Positions 52,762-61,946 of a stretch of DNA of 64,000 nucleotides are shown here, one piece after another. The stretch is from an uncultured Ruthenibacterium sp. (GTDB lineage Bacteria > Bacillota > Clostridia > Oscillospirales > Ruminococcaceae): the NCBI GenBank assembly GCA_910587145.1, contig CAJUMH010000008.1, positions 9,310 through 73,309 of the forward strand, given 5' to 3'. The position numbers and the translations under genes are program-made. The notes beneath the pieces are model-generated. The model searched no databases. It saw only the letters and a list, made by a program, of their open reading frames with translations, and was not told the origin of the DNA. How positions within the stretch are numbered: position 1 is the first letter of the stretch; every line of letters starts with the position of its first letter.

Positions 52762-54102
52762 ATGAAAAAGCTGCATCGAATTTCGGCATTTCTGCTCTGC
52801 TTTGTGATGCTGGTTACTCTGATGGCCGGCTGCGGCAGCGCATCGTCTTCGGCGCCGGCCGCGGGTCCTTCCGCATCCGCGGGCCCAGCCGACGCTTCCG
52901 AGCCTGCAGGCGCGGACGAGGACGTCAAGATCCTGCACATTTCCATCGCTGCCAGCGAGCAGGAAAAGAAAGACTACGAAGAATGCATCGCCCGTTTTGA
53001 GGCTACCCACCCCGATTTTAAGGTGGAGGCCAACTGGTCCAGCGGCGGCACCTGGCAGGAGATCTGCGATAAGCTGATCGTTCAGATCGCCTCCGGCGAA
53101 GCGCCAGACGTGATCCGTGTTGCGGTGGAGGGCACGCGGATGTTCGTTCATAACGATCTGTTCCTGCCGTTGAACGAATATCTGGAAAATGACGAAACCG
53201 GCAAAGAACTGCGCGAGCAGATCCCGCAGGCTGCATGGGATTCTTTTACGATTGACGGCAATATCTACGAGATCCCCTCCGACGCGAACTCCATCATTCT
53301 GCAGTACAATCCCAAAATGTATGCGGACGCCAATCTTGCCGAGCCGGGCGACGACTATAGCTGGGAGCAGTTTGTTTTTGATCTGCAGGCGCTTTCCCAC
53401 GGCGAGGGCGACGAAAAGGTTTACGGCACGATGATCATGCCCACCTTCCTGTGGCCCTGGTTCTATGCCAACGGCGTCAGCCCGCTGAACGACGATTGGA
53501 CCGGCTCGAATTTGAGCGACCCCAAAATCAAAGAGACCCTGCAAAATCTGCACGATCTGATCTACAAATACGGTGTGGCCCCTGTTCCCGAGGCGAACGA
53601 CGATGTCGGCAATATGTTTGCCGCAGGCCGCACCGCCACCATCTGCATGGGCATGTTCATGGTAGCCACCTACGAGGCGAACGGCTTTGCCGATTTTGAT
53701 GCGGCGGTAATGCCCCGCGGCGCAAACGGCGGCCAAGGCTGCTTTGGCATCGGCGGTGTTGGCGTAACCGCCAACTGCAAATATCCGCAGGCCGCGTATG
53801 AGCTTTGCTGCGAATTTGCCGCAGCAGAGGTTTCCGCACGCCAGGCCAAAACGGGCACTTCCGTACCGCTGCGTTCCGCCGAAGCGCAAAGCGAGGATTT
53901 CCTGGTCCATGCGCCGCACATCAGCCGCTTCTACGAAGAAATTGAAAACGGCGCGGTACTGCCTGCCCCCGACAACTATTCCGAGATGAGCACCATTATC
54001 GCCACCATGGGCACCAATATCCTGACAAACGCGATGGACATTGACGAGGCCATCACGCTGGCAGACAAGGAGCTGACGGAATCCTTCAAGAATCTGGGTT
54101 AA
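52762..54102 (+). CDS. Family 1 sugar-binding lipoprotein of ABC importer
   Basis: 446 residues. Signal peptide with lipobox L-M-A-G-C (Cys about 23) and an Ala/Pro/Ser/Gly linker. The mature part is a family 1 binding protein (E-E-C-I-A-R-F-E-A-T-H-P near 75, S-G-E-A-P-D-V near 116). It feeds the two permeases that follow. ACGGAGG precedes the ATG. From the GH32 enzyme and LacI next to it, the ligand is probably a fructose-containing saccharide, which is an inference. Confidence 0.92.
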   Translation: MKKLHRISAFLLCFVMLVTLMAGCGSASSSAPAAGPSASAGPADASEPAGADEDVKILHISIAASEQEKKDYEECIARFEATHPDFKVEANWSSGGTWQEICDKLIVQIASGEAPDVIRVAVEGTRMFVHNDLFLPLNEYLENDETGKELREQIPQAAWDSFTIDGNIYEIPSDANSIILQYNPKMYADANLAEPGDDYSWEQFVFDLQALSHGEGDEKVYGTMIMPTFLWPWFYANGVSPLNDDWTGSNLSDPKIKETLQNLHDLIYKYGVAPVPEANDDVGNMFAAGRTATICMGMFMVATYEANGFADFDAAVMPRGANGGQGCFGIGGVGVTANCKYPQAAYELCCEFAAAEVSARQAKTGTSVPLRSAEAQSEDFLVHAPHISRFYEEIENGAVLPAPDNYSEMSTIIATMGTNILTNAMDIDEAITLADKELTESFKNLG

Positions 54103-54118
54103 CGCACCGTTTACCGCT

Positions 54119-54152
54119 CCGGCACGGCGGCCGAAAAGGTTCGCCGTGCCGG
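54119..54152 (+). terminator. Hairpin after the sugar-binding protein gene
   Basis: CCGGCACGGCG (54119-54129) pairs perfectly with CGCCGTGCCGG (54142-54152). No strong T-run follows, so read-through into the permeases is expected. Confidence 0.6.
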
Positions 54153-54348
54153 AATCTCGTTTCTTCGGGAAACCGGCGCTTGCCCCGGCTGTCCCGGCGA
54201 GGGGCAGGGCAAACGCCATAAAAATCAGGGCGCGCTGCAAAATGGGGCCGCTGACAGGCAAAGCCCCCATGCACCCAAAAGGGAAACCGGGCTCGCCGCA
54301 GCTGCCTTTTGCGGGGCGAGCCCCACAACGAAAAGAGGCGATTGTTTT

Positions 54349-55245
54349 ATGAAACGGAAATCCTCGCTGATCGTCCGCAAGGAGGCGATCGCAGGCTGGC
54401 TGTTTTGCCTGCCGGCGCTGCTTTTGTTTTTGTGTTTTATCCTGCTGCCAACCGCTGCCATGCTGGTACTGTGCTTTACAAAATACAATATGCTAAAGCC
54501 TCCCGCCTTCAACGGGTGGGATAATTTTCTGCGGCTGCTTTCCGATTCGAAGCTTCGGACAGTGGCGCTCAACACAGGCAAACTTGCCGTATGCGCGGTT
54601 ATTTTAAATGTGCTGATCGGTTTGCTTCTGGCTTTGATGATCGCAAACCGGCGCAACGGCATTTTCAGCTACATCATCCGGCTTTTGTACTTTTTTCCCG
54701 CGATCGTGGCGCCGGTGTATATTGCCGTGGTGTGGTCGATCCTGCTGGCAAAGGATACGGGCCTTATTAACTATTATCTTGGCAAGATCGGCATTGCGCC
54801 GATCGGATGGCTCACAGATCCGTCCGTCAGCCTCTGGTCGGTGATCGGGATCGACGTATGGCGCAACATCGGCTTTATCATGATCATTTTTCTTGCCGGG
54901 ATCAAAAACATCTCGTCCGATTATTACGAGGCTGCCGCGCTGGACGGCGCGAGTACGTTCCAGCTGGCGAAAAACATCACCATCCCGCTGCTGACGCCCT
55001 CCATTCTGTTTGTATTGATCATCAACATCATCGGCGAATTGAAGAGCTTTGATATTCCCAATATTATGACGAAGGGCGATCCGGTGGACAGCACGCGCAC
55101 GATGGCGATGTATATCTATAATGTTGCGTTTCAAAAAATGGATATGGGCTATGCCTGCGCCGTCTCGCTGCTGTTTGTGCTTGTGATTATGGTCGTCACC
55201 GTGCTTCAGTTCAAAATAAGCGACAGGTGGGTGAATTATGATTAA
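54349..55245 (+). CDS. Sugar ABC transporter permease 1 (MalF/UgpA-like)
   Basis: 298 residues with six helices. The first helix follows an early basic tail. Conserved E-A-A-A-L-D-G-A-S (about 199-207) is the EAA loop that docks to the ATPase. It pairs with the next gene, whose start lies inside it by 8 bp. No ATPase gene is present, so a shared ATPase such as MsmX is implied. Confidence 0.93.
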   Translation: MKRKSSLIVRKEAIAGWLFCLPALLLFLCFILLPTAAMLVLCFTKYNMLKPPAFNGWDNFLRLLSDSKLRTVALNTGKLAVCAVILNVLIGLLLALMIANRRNGIFSYIIRLLYFFPAIVAPVYIAVVWSILLAKDTGLINYYLGKIGIAPIGWLTDPSVSLWSVIGIDVWRNIGFIMIIFLAGIKNISSDYYEAAALDGASTFQLAKNITIPLLTPSILFVLIINIIGELKSFDIPNIMTKGDPVDSTRTMAMYIYNVAFQKMDMGYACAVSLLFVLVIMVVTVLQFKISDRWVNYD

Positions 55246-56077
55246 AAGCAAAGGAAAACGCGCCGGAGATCTTGCGGTGGCAGCGCTGGTGATTCTCTTC
55301 GGCGTGATCATATTCATTCCGTTTTTGTTTATGTTCTCCTCCTCCATGCGCACACCGGCCGAAGCGTACAAGCTGCCCCCTGCGATCCTTCCCGAGCGGA
55401 TCATGCTTGATAACTATGTCTCGCTCTTTTGCTCTGATATTCCGTTCGGCCCGATGTTTTTGAACAGCGCCATTGTTACGGGCTGTGTCATCATCGGCCG
55501 GCTGATCGTGGGCTGCATGGCCGCTTACGCCACCGCAAAAATCCGCTTTAGGGGGTCTTCGGCCATATTTTTGCTGTTTCTCACGTCCATGATGATCCCC
55601 GTACAGGCTACGATCATCCCAACCTTTATTGTCATGAGCCGTCTGCACCTTGTGAATACGCTGTGGGCGCTGATCATTCCGGGCCTTTTCGATGCGTTCG
55701 GCATCTTTCTGATGCGCCAGAGCATGGCGACCATTCCGGACGCCATTCTCGAATCCGCCAAGATCGACGGCGCGAGCCATTTTCGCATCTGCTGGCAGAT
55801 CATGGTGCCGATGGTAAAAAGTACGCTTGCCACACTGGTGGTTCTAAGCTTTAACGGCGTGTGGAACGATTATTTCGCGCCGTATATCTATCTCTCCGAT
55901 TGGGATAAAATGACGGTTCCTCTCGGCGTGGCGGCCATGAAAGGCTACATGGGTTCCGGCAATCCGTCCGTTGTTTTGGCGGGCGTCAGCATTGCCGTTC
56001 TGCCCATCCTCGTCATCTTTTTATTCGGCCAGCGCTATATCGTAGAGGGGCTTACCTCCTCGGCCGTAAAGGGATAA
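55238..56077 (+). CDS. Sugar ABC transporter permease 2 (MalG/UgpE-like)
   Basis: 279 residues with six helices. The EAA loop reads L-E-S-A-K-I-D-G-A-S (about 170-179). A typical MalG end is present, with a short tail and G-Q-R-Y-I-V-E-G-L. It overlaps permease 1 by 8 bp and completes the importer heterodimer. Confidence 0.93.
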   Translation: MIKSKGKRAGDLAVAALVILFGVIIFIPFLFMFSSSMRTPAEAYKLPPAILPERIMLDNYVSLFCSDIPFGPMFLNSAIVTGCVIIGRLIVGCMAAYATAKIRFRGSSAIFLLFLTSMMIPVQATIIPTFIVMSRLHLVNTLWALIIPGLFDAFGIFLMRQSMATIPDAILESAKIDGASHFRICWQIMVPMVKSTLATLVVLSFNGVWNDYFAPYIYLSDWDKMTVPLGVAAMKGYMGSGNPSVVLAGVSIAVLPILVIFLFGQRYIVEGLTSSAVKG

Positions 56078-56113
56078 ACTGCCTGTTCAGAGTGCAAACA
56101 ACATCCAAAAAAA

Positions 56114-56152
56114 CCGCATTCATTCAGACGGCCTGGGCCTGTGTGAATGCGG
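56114..56152. terminator. Hairpin after sugar importer operon
   Basis: CCGCATTCA (56114-56122) pairs with TGAATGCGG (56144-56152). A seven-A run precedes the stem on the + strand, which would be a T-run on the minus strand. It may still end the + strand importer operon. Confidence 0.55.
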
Positions 56153-56185
56153 CTTTCGTCTGCCGAAAAAGATTGCCAAATGAAA

Positions 56186-56214
56186 TTGCTTTTTCTTTCG
56201 ATTTCCGCTAAAAT
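56186..56214 (+). promoter_or_regulatory. Promoter of DUF4317 gene
   Basis: TTGCTT (56186-56191), 17-bp spacer, TAAAAT (56209-56214). Confidence 0.5.
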
Positions 56215-56344
56215 AGAAATACGCCCTTGCAGGAGGGCAGTATGGGAAGGAAGCCGTGAGGCGGGAAAGCGCCGGCGCGCTGGCATGCGTCTGCCGTGCG
56301 GCGTTTTTTCGACAAAACCGCCCCCTTAAAAAAGTGAGGTACCT

Positions 56345-57469
56345 ATGAATCAAAAGGAAGTCGGCGAGCTGCGCCGCCGTTTTCAGCCCGAAAAAAGCAC
56401 CGTACGCCGCATATACGGCTGCTATGTCAACAATATCGGCGAGATCGTCGCCTATCTGGACGAATCCATCGGCACGATGCCGCCGGAGGAAGCCGAGCAG
56501 TATCTGGGCCTTTTTAAAAAGGCGCTGTCCGGCACGATTGGCAAGAATCTGATCGATATTGTTTTTTCTACCCAGCAGGTGGCGGACAGCGACGAGCACC
56601 GCCTGCTCAGCGCGCTGCGCAATTCCGAGCTGCGGGACGAAACCGCGCGGGAGGCGTTTTTTCAAACGGTGATCCGATCGATGGATCTGGACAGCAGCTA
56701 TGTGATCCTGCTTGCGCACAACGTTTACGATGTGCCCGTTCGCGGCAAGGGCAGGGATCCGTTCGCCGAGGCCGGCGATACGGTGTTCTCGTTTATCGTG
56801 TGCTGCGTGTGTCCGCTGAAGGAGGGCAAGGCATCGCTTTCCTTCTGCCCGGCCGAAAACGAATTTCACAGTCTTGTGCCCAGCCCCACTGTCTGCCCGC
56901 CCGAGCTGGGCTTTTTGTTCCCGGCGTTCGACGATCGGGCCGCAAATATTTACAGCGCGCTGTTCTATTCCCGCAAGCCCAACGAGCTGCACCAGAATTT
57001 TTTGGATACCGTGTTTTGTGTGGAGCCGCCGATGACGGCCGGCGAGCAAAAGGAAGCGTTCCAGACGGCGCTGAGCGAATCGCTGGAAAGCGCATGCAGC
57101 CTGGAGGTGGTGCAAACCGTTTACGAGCAGCTCACAGAGCGCATGGAGCAGCACCGGGAAAGCAAAGACCCCGAGCCGCTGCTTTTGACGGCGAAGGAGG
57201 TAGGCGCAATTTTGCAGGAGAGCGGCGTTGAAGAACCGCGCGTGACAGCCTTCTGCGAAAACTGCGGCCGGCAGTTTGGCGACGGCGCCGCCCTGAGCCC
57301 CGCCAATCTGGTTGACGGCAGGCACTTCGAGGTAAAAACGGCTGAGGCCACCATCTCGCTGAGCGCCGCGGACAGCTGCCTGATCGAAACGCGCATCGTA
57401 GACGGCAGAAAATATCTGCTCGTCCCCGTGGGCGAGGGGCTGGAGGTAAACGGCATGCCGGTGCACTGA
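56345..57469 (+). CDS. DUF4317 family protein
   Basis: 374 residues, cytosolic. It looks like DUF4317, widespread in Clostridia. The N-terminus is R-R-R-F-Q-P-E-K-S-T-V-R-R-I-Y-G-C-Y-V-N. A central region includes conserved Cys (F-S-F-I-V-C-C-V-C-P-L). The end contains a small Cys pair (F-C-E-N-C-G-R). The function of this family is not known. It stands alone between the importer and the converging GH13 gene. Confidence 0.85.
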   Translation: MNQKEVGELRRRFQPEKSTVRRIYGCYVNNIGEIVAYLDESIGTMPPEEAEQYLGLFKKALSGTIGKNLIDIVFSTQQVADSDEHRLLSALRNSELRDETAREAFFQTVIRSMDLDSSYVILLAHNVYDVPVRGKGRDPFAEAGDTVFSFIVCCVCPLKEGKASLSFCPAENEFHSLVPSPTVCPPELGFLFPAFDDRAANIYSALFYSRKPNELHQNFLDTVFCVEPPMTAGEQKEAFQTALSESLESACSLEVVQTVYEQLTERMEQHRESKDPEPLLLTAKEVGAILQESGVEEPRVTAFCENCGRQFGDGAALSPANLVDGRHFEVKTAEATISLSAADSCLIETRIVDGRKYLLVPVGEGLEVNGMPVH

Positions 57470-57725
57470 GGGGGCCGGGGCAGCGCAAAGACGCGCCGGT
57501 GCACTTTGGAAAAACAGCGCGCAAAAATCAGCGCCCCTTCCGGCAATGCAAGGCCAAAAGGGGTGCCGATCTGCTGTTTTACATCGAATTCTTTCTGCAA
57601 ATTGCGGCCAAGGTTTTATTTTGCGGCACGCCGTTCTTGCGGGGCTTTCCGCGGAGAAGTACCACAGGCCCCCGTAATATTTCGGCAGCCGGCCGGTATG
57701 GCTCCGAAGCGGCGATATCAGGCCG

Positions 57726-57771
57726 CCCGGCGGATACGTTTTCAAAAAACGCATCCGCCGGGTGTTTTTTT
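57726..57771 (+). terminator. Terminator between converging DUF4317 and GH13 genes
   Basis: CCCGGCGGATACG pairs with CGCATCCGCCGGG (ending about 57762) with one mismatch, followed by a T7 run. It sits against the stop codon of the minus strand GH13 gene. Nothing else is seen in 57470-57725. Confidence 0.8.
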
Positions 57772-59476
57772 ATAAGGACTGAAAACGGAAGAGCTCTTTG
57801 CCTGCGGTTTCTTCGGTAATGGAGATGTCGAACGCGGCGCTCTCGAAATCGGCGTTCAGCACGGCTTTTTGCCCGGCCGCACGCCAGGTAAGGCAAAGGC
57901 TGCTGCCCGCAGTTTGTGCCGCAACGGCCGCCTCCTCGCAGAACACCGCAAACCCGTTGCGCATGCGCAGCAGCTCCAGCTGCCGCGCCACCACCGGCCG
58001 GCCAAGGCGCTGCGCGGCCTCTTCGGCCGTCAGGTTCGTGCGGTTGATCTCCTTATGGCCGCCCGCGCCCGCGCGGCGCATGGCCTCGTAATCGTTTTTG
58101 CCCGCGAACAGATCCAAATACCACACCTGCGGCTTGCCCGGCATAAACAGCTGCACCGCGCGCGCCAGCAGCATGCGGCGGTCGTCCTCGCCCAAGGCGC
58201 TGTAATAAGTGGCATTCACCTGATAGTATACGTTCTTCTGCCCGTGCAGATCCTTCACGTATCCGCCGCGCGCCACCACCGTATCGATCAGCCGCCGGAT
58301 GCTCCCCTCGTCCAGCAGGCCCTTCAGATCCAGCAGCGGGATGCCGTCGTGACAGCCCAGCATGTTGACGGTGCGGATGCCCTTTTCGGTAATCTCGTCG
58401 ATCCAGCGCTTTAAATACGTTCCGTTCCTGCGCTCGAAGGCATCGATCAAAAGCCCCGGCAGGAAGAAATCGTACACCATATACCCCTTATCCGCCAGCA
58501 GCGCATACGTTTTTTCCGCGTAACCGGCGTGGATCTCCGGCAAAAGCGTCAAGCCGAGCGGCGCGGCAATGGCCTGCACCTTGTCCAGTAGCTCCCACGT
58601 GCCGGGATCATTCAAAAAGTTGCGCGCACCCACCTCCTTGGGCGCGTAGGCAAAGGCATCCAGCCGCACGATGGCCGCGCCGTAATCCGCCAGCGTCTGC
58701 AGCGTATTGCGGTAGTAATCCCATACCAGCGGCGAACGGATGTTCAGATCCATCTGCCCCAAATATTTGCGGCGGCTCTCCAGATAATCCACGGCCTGCG
58801 CCTTGCAGTTGTTCCAGCGGCCGAGATCTATCTCGCGCGGGGCTTTGCCCTCGGCCAGCGCCCCGTTTACAAGCTTTGCCAGCGCCTCGGCCGTGCCGTA
58901 CTGCAGCGGCATCGCGCGCATCAGATCCTGCGCGTCAACGGGGCTGTAGCGCACCTCCTGATAAAACGTGTTCCAATACGGCACATCGCGCCCGTCGGGA
59001 AAGCGCACCATCAGGATCGGCAGGCCGGGCTTGCGAAAGAACATATCCTTGATGAGCTCCGCGTCCGGCTGGATGTAGCCGTCTTTTGTGATTGAGCCGT
59101 GGCCCTCCCAAAAGCGGTTCCAGTCGATGAAAAAATCACGGTAGGGCGAGGCATCGCCGTTTTTTAAAATATCCTGAAACTCTTTCGAGAGCACCGACGC
59201 GTGGTTGAGGATGAAATCGAGCGCAAGATCGATGCCGAGCGCCTTCAGATCCTCCAGCGCCTCGGGGCTGGCCAGCGTTTCGGAGAGGCCGTAATCGATC
59301 AGCGAAAAGCCGCGGTCCAGATCGGTATTAAAGATGCTGGGCAGGATATAAAACGAGCGGAACGCATCCCGCAGCTCCGGCCTTTTTAGCAGCCCCACGA
59401 TATCGGCGAGCGTGCCGCCCACGCTGTCCGGATAGGCGTTCAGCATCACGCCCCACGACGCTTTTTTCGCCTCCAT
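57770..59476 (-). CDS. GH13 subfamily 18-like phosphorylase (sucrose/glucosylglycerate type)
   Basis: 568-residue cytosolic protein. Catalytic residues fit sucrose-phosphorylase-like GH13: V-R-L-D-A-F (D273 nucleophile), L-P-E-I-H (E314 acid/base), C-H-D-G (D377). It splits an alpha-glucoside with phosphate to glucose 1-phosphate. Compared with about 490-residue sucrose phosphorylases, about 80 more residues come before the nucleophile, as in larger relatives such as glucosylglycerate phosphorylase YcjM (about 560). The acceptor is therefore uncertain. ATG at 59476 is 3 bp past the stop of the kinase gene. GGGGG lies 7-8 bases upstream. Confidence 0.88.
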   Translation of the reverse strand: MEAKKASWGVMLNAYPDSVGGTLADIVGLLKRPELRDAFRSFYILPSIFNTDLDRGFSLIDYGLSETLASPEALEDLKALGIDLALDFILNHASVLSKEFQDILKNGDASPYRDFFIDWNRFWEGHGSITKDGYIQPDAELIKDMFFRKPGLPILMVRFPDGRDVPYWNTFYQEVRYSPVDAQDLMRAMPLQYGTAEALAKLVNGALAEGKAPREIDLGRWNNCKAQAVDYLESRRKYLGQMDLNIRSPLVWDYYRNTLQTLADYGAAIVRLDAFAYAPKEVGARNFLNDPGTWELLDKVQAIAAPLGLTLLPEIHAGYAEKTYALLADKGYMVYDFFLPGLLIDAFERRNGTYLKRWIDEITEKGIRTVNMLGCHDGIPLLDLKGLLDEGSIRRLIDTVVARGGYVKDLHGQKNVYYQVNATYYSALGEDDRRMLLARAVQLFMPGKPQVWYLDLFAGKNDYEAMRRAGAGGHKEINRTNLTAEEAAQRLGRPVVARQLELLRMRNGFAVFCEEAAVAAQTAGSSLCLTWRAAGQKAVLNADFESAAFDISITEETAGKELFRFQSL

Positions 59477-59478
59477 GC

Positions 59479-60431
59479 TCACACCCCCTGCGCGTCCATT
59501 AAGGCGCGGTATTCCTCGTAGCTCAGCAGCTCACCGCTCTTGGAGACGATCATCTTCGCCTTATGCGCGCAGCTGTCCAGCTCTTTTTGCTCGATCTCCA
59601 GCACCATTGTGGTAAACGCGCTGTCGGTTTTGCCGTCGCGGCCCCGGGCACGGCGATGCGCGCGCGTTTCCTCCGGCGTGCTGTTCAGCAGAACGGGGAT
59701 ATCCACGCCCCGCAGCAGGTCGCTGTTGCCGTGCGTCCATTCGATCACCAGGACCGAAATCTCCGAAAAATCGACCTCATCGTACCAGCGCGCGTCCTCG
59801 GTGCGCCCCATGCGCTTGAGCCACAGGCTCTTTTGGCCCGATTTGAACGCCGCAAGAATGGCGCTCAGCTCGTCGTAATCCTGCTCGTGCTTTGTGCCAA
59901 GATACCCCGCCAGCGCCTTGCGGCCCGCAGCCTGATACACCTGCAGCCACGGCTCGTCCAGCGCCGCGCTTGGGTCGGCGTCCACCTCGGCCGCCCACAG
60001 CCTTTGCAGCGCGCCGCCGTTTTGCTCGGTATAAACGCCCTCCCGCAGCATGCCGCGCATGCCCCCCGTGCGAAATACGCGCACACGCTCGGCATCGTTA
60101 TACTGCGGAATACGGCGGGGTAGTTATCGCCCGAGAGCGTGTACGCGCCCACGCCCACGCTGCAAAAATAGTGGCTCAGCAGCGAAGCCGTCTCGGATTT
60201 TCCCACGCCCGAGCCGCCGCACACCGCCACAACCGCGCGGCCGGTACCCTCCGCCGCCTTGGCCGCCAGCGGCACGAGCCGGGGGAAGATGAGGTTTGCC
60301 TTGGCAATATGCCCGGCGTTGATCTCCACCTTATCGCCGGGCATATCCCCGTGGGGGATGTCCGCCGGAACCTCCGGCGGCTGCCAGTTTTCGATCGATG
60401 CCGCCAGCGCGGCCAGTGTCCTTTTTTCCAT
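59479..60431 (-). pseudogene. P-loop sugar/nucleoside kinase-like gene, frameshifted
   Basis: The N-terminal part (from ATG 60431) contains Walker A C-G-G-S-G-V-G-K-S-E near 71-80 and A-Y-T-L-S-G-D-N-Y-P. The rest is read in another frame: R-I-P-Q-Y-N-D-A-E-R-V through to 59479. The switch falls in a run of four C (about 60119-60122, minus strand TACCCCGCC); one additional C restores the gene. It would be about 315 residues, of the uridine-kinase-like P-loop group. The neighbours suggest it phosphorylates a product of the GH13 phosphorylase. Real deletion or sequence error cannot be decided. Confidence 0.75.
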
Positions 60432-60469
60432 AGCTGAATCCCCGTCCCCCTGTTTTTTCGAGATTTTGT

Positions 60470-61930
60470 TTATAAAAGCTGTTCTTTGATGATCTCGGCC
60501 ATAAACGCGGAAAGCTCTGCAAAATGATCCGTTGCATACACAACGCCGCCGCATGCCGATACGTTCATGTTGAACAGATAGCGGCAGAACCATTCCACGC
60601 TCACCAGCAGTTCGCCCTCGCGGTGCAGCGCCTCGCAGTACATCGCGGCCATGTTGTCATCCACAAGGCAGCCGATCACGCCGCGGGCTGCCTGCACCGT
60701 GCGGCCGTCGGCCAGCGTCAGCGTCGCCTCCAGGCCGGCCTCGTCCGTTTCGTACCGTGCGCCGAACACCCGGGCCAAAAAGCGCAGGCTCACGTACAAA
60801 TACTCGCCGCGCACGATCTGCCCGCCGTTCAGGCCGTGGTATTTCAGCTTTTGCCACAGCACAGGCCGCACGGGCATTTCCACCGCGGCGTTGCCGAACC
60901 ACGCCTTCCGGCTTTGATCCGTGCAGGCCAGCGCAAAGCTGTCGCCCACGGGGTCGCACACTGTTTTTTCCCTAATCAGCGAGCCGTCCGGCGCGCGGCG
61001 CACACCGGAGAACAGATAGTTCCAGCAATAAAACGCCTCATCCAGCGTTTGCCCGTGATCGCGGTTTTTGATATCCAGATAGACAAGATCGGCCTTTTTG
61101 CCCTTGTAGAACGCGAAATTATGCTCGCCCTCGATGTGGATCTGCGGGATGGGGTCGCACTCGTTGATCTTCATCCAATAAAAGCGGGCATACTTGTTGA
61201 CGGTGGCCTCGTCGTAGCGGCCTCCCGGGGGCAGGCCGTTCTTTTCTGGGCGGGACTGCCAGATCGCCATCGGGCCGCCCAGATTTTTGATCCTGCCGTT
61301 TTCGTCAAACAGCAGCTGCGGCTTTGTGGGGCCGCCGGAGCCCGCCGCGCCCGCAAGCAGCTGGCCCCTGTAGCGGGCGAACATACTCGTCATCAGGTTG
61401 CCCATAGACATGCCCTGCATGAACATGCGGCCGGTGTCGATGTTGTATTTTTCCTGCATATGGACGATGAGCGCCTCCAGGAACTTCATGTCATGATTGT
61501 CCTGCCAGCCCTTGGGCGCAGGCTGTACGGGCAGGTCGGGCGCGTCGTTTGGATCCCAGTTGTCAAAAACGCCCTCCACCGTCCACATCCGTTTGGAGTG
61601 CGCGTCCGGGAACACGCAGATAAAGCCGTCCCGGTCGGCCGCGAGCGTCTACGAGGTATAGATGGCGTGGCCCCAGCCTGTCATCAGACCGCCGTGGTTG
61701 CCCACCACCAGCGGCACGGGCTTAGTGCCGTCGTAGCCTGCGGGAACATATTCGTACCAGCGGTCTTCCACGCCGTCCGCCAATACACCCGCTGCCTCCC
61801 GCAGGCGCTCGGGGTAGACTTGCGAGTTGTTGCCGTTTTCGTTCACCACGATATCGCTGCCTTTGATGGCCTCCGGCAGATATTCGCGGTTGGCGTCGTC
61901 CGGCGTACCCGCGCGCAGTTTGATCTTCAT
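60470..61930 (-). pseudogene. PHB-depolymerase-like esterase with internal TAG stop
   Basis: One continuous frame of 486 codons from ATG 61930 (GGGAGGG site) except for a TAG at 61651-61649, where the local sequence expects Trp (T-S-*-T-L-A-A-D-R-D-G-F). Before it: Y-E-Y-V-P-A-G-Y-D-G and N-H-G-G. After it: F-P-D-A-H-S, and the nucleophile motif G-M-S-M-G-N. The last about 150 residues resemble the copper-amine-oxidase N-terminal-like stalk domain (G-E-Y-L-Y-V-S-L-R-F-L). It is probably an inactivated ester hydrolase. It lacks a signal peptide. Confidence 0.78.
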
Positions 61931-61946
61931 AGATTTCCCTCCCTTG

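Noticed and set aside
61649..61651. TAG read as pyrrolysine or another recoded amino acid
   Set aside because: The site expects Trp, no pylTSBCD-like genes are visible, and other genes here end normally; a nonsense change is simpler.
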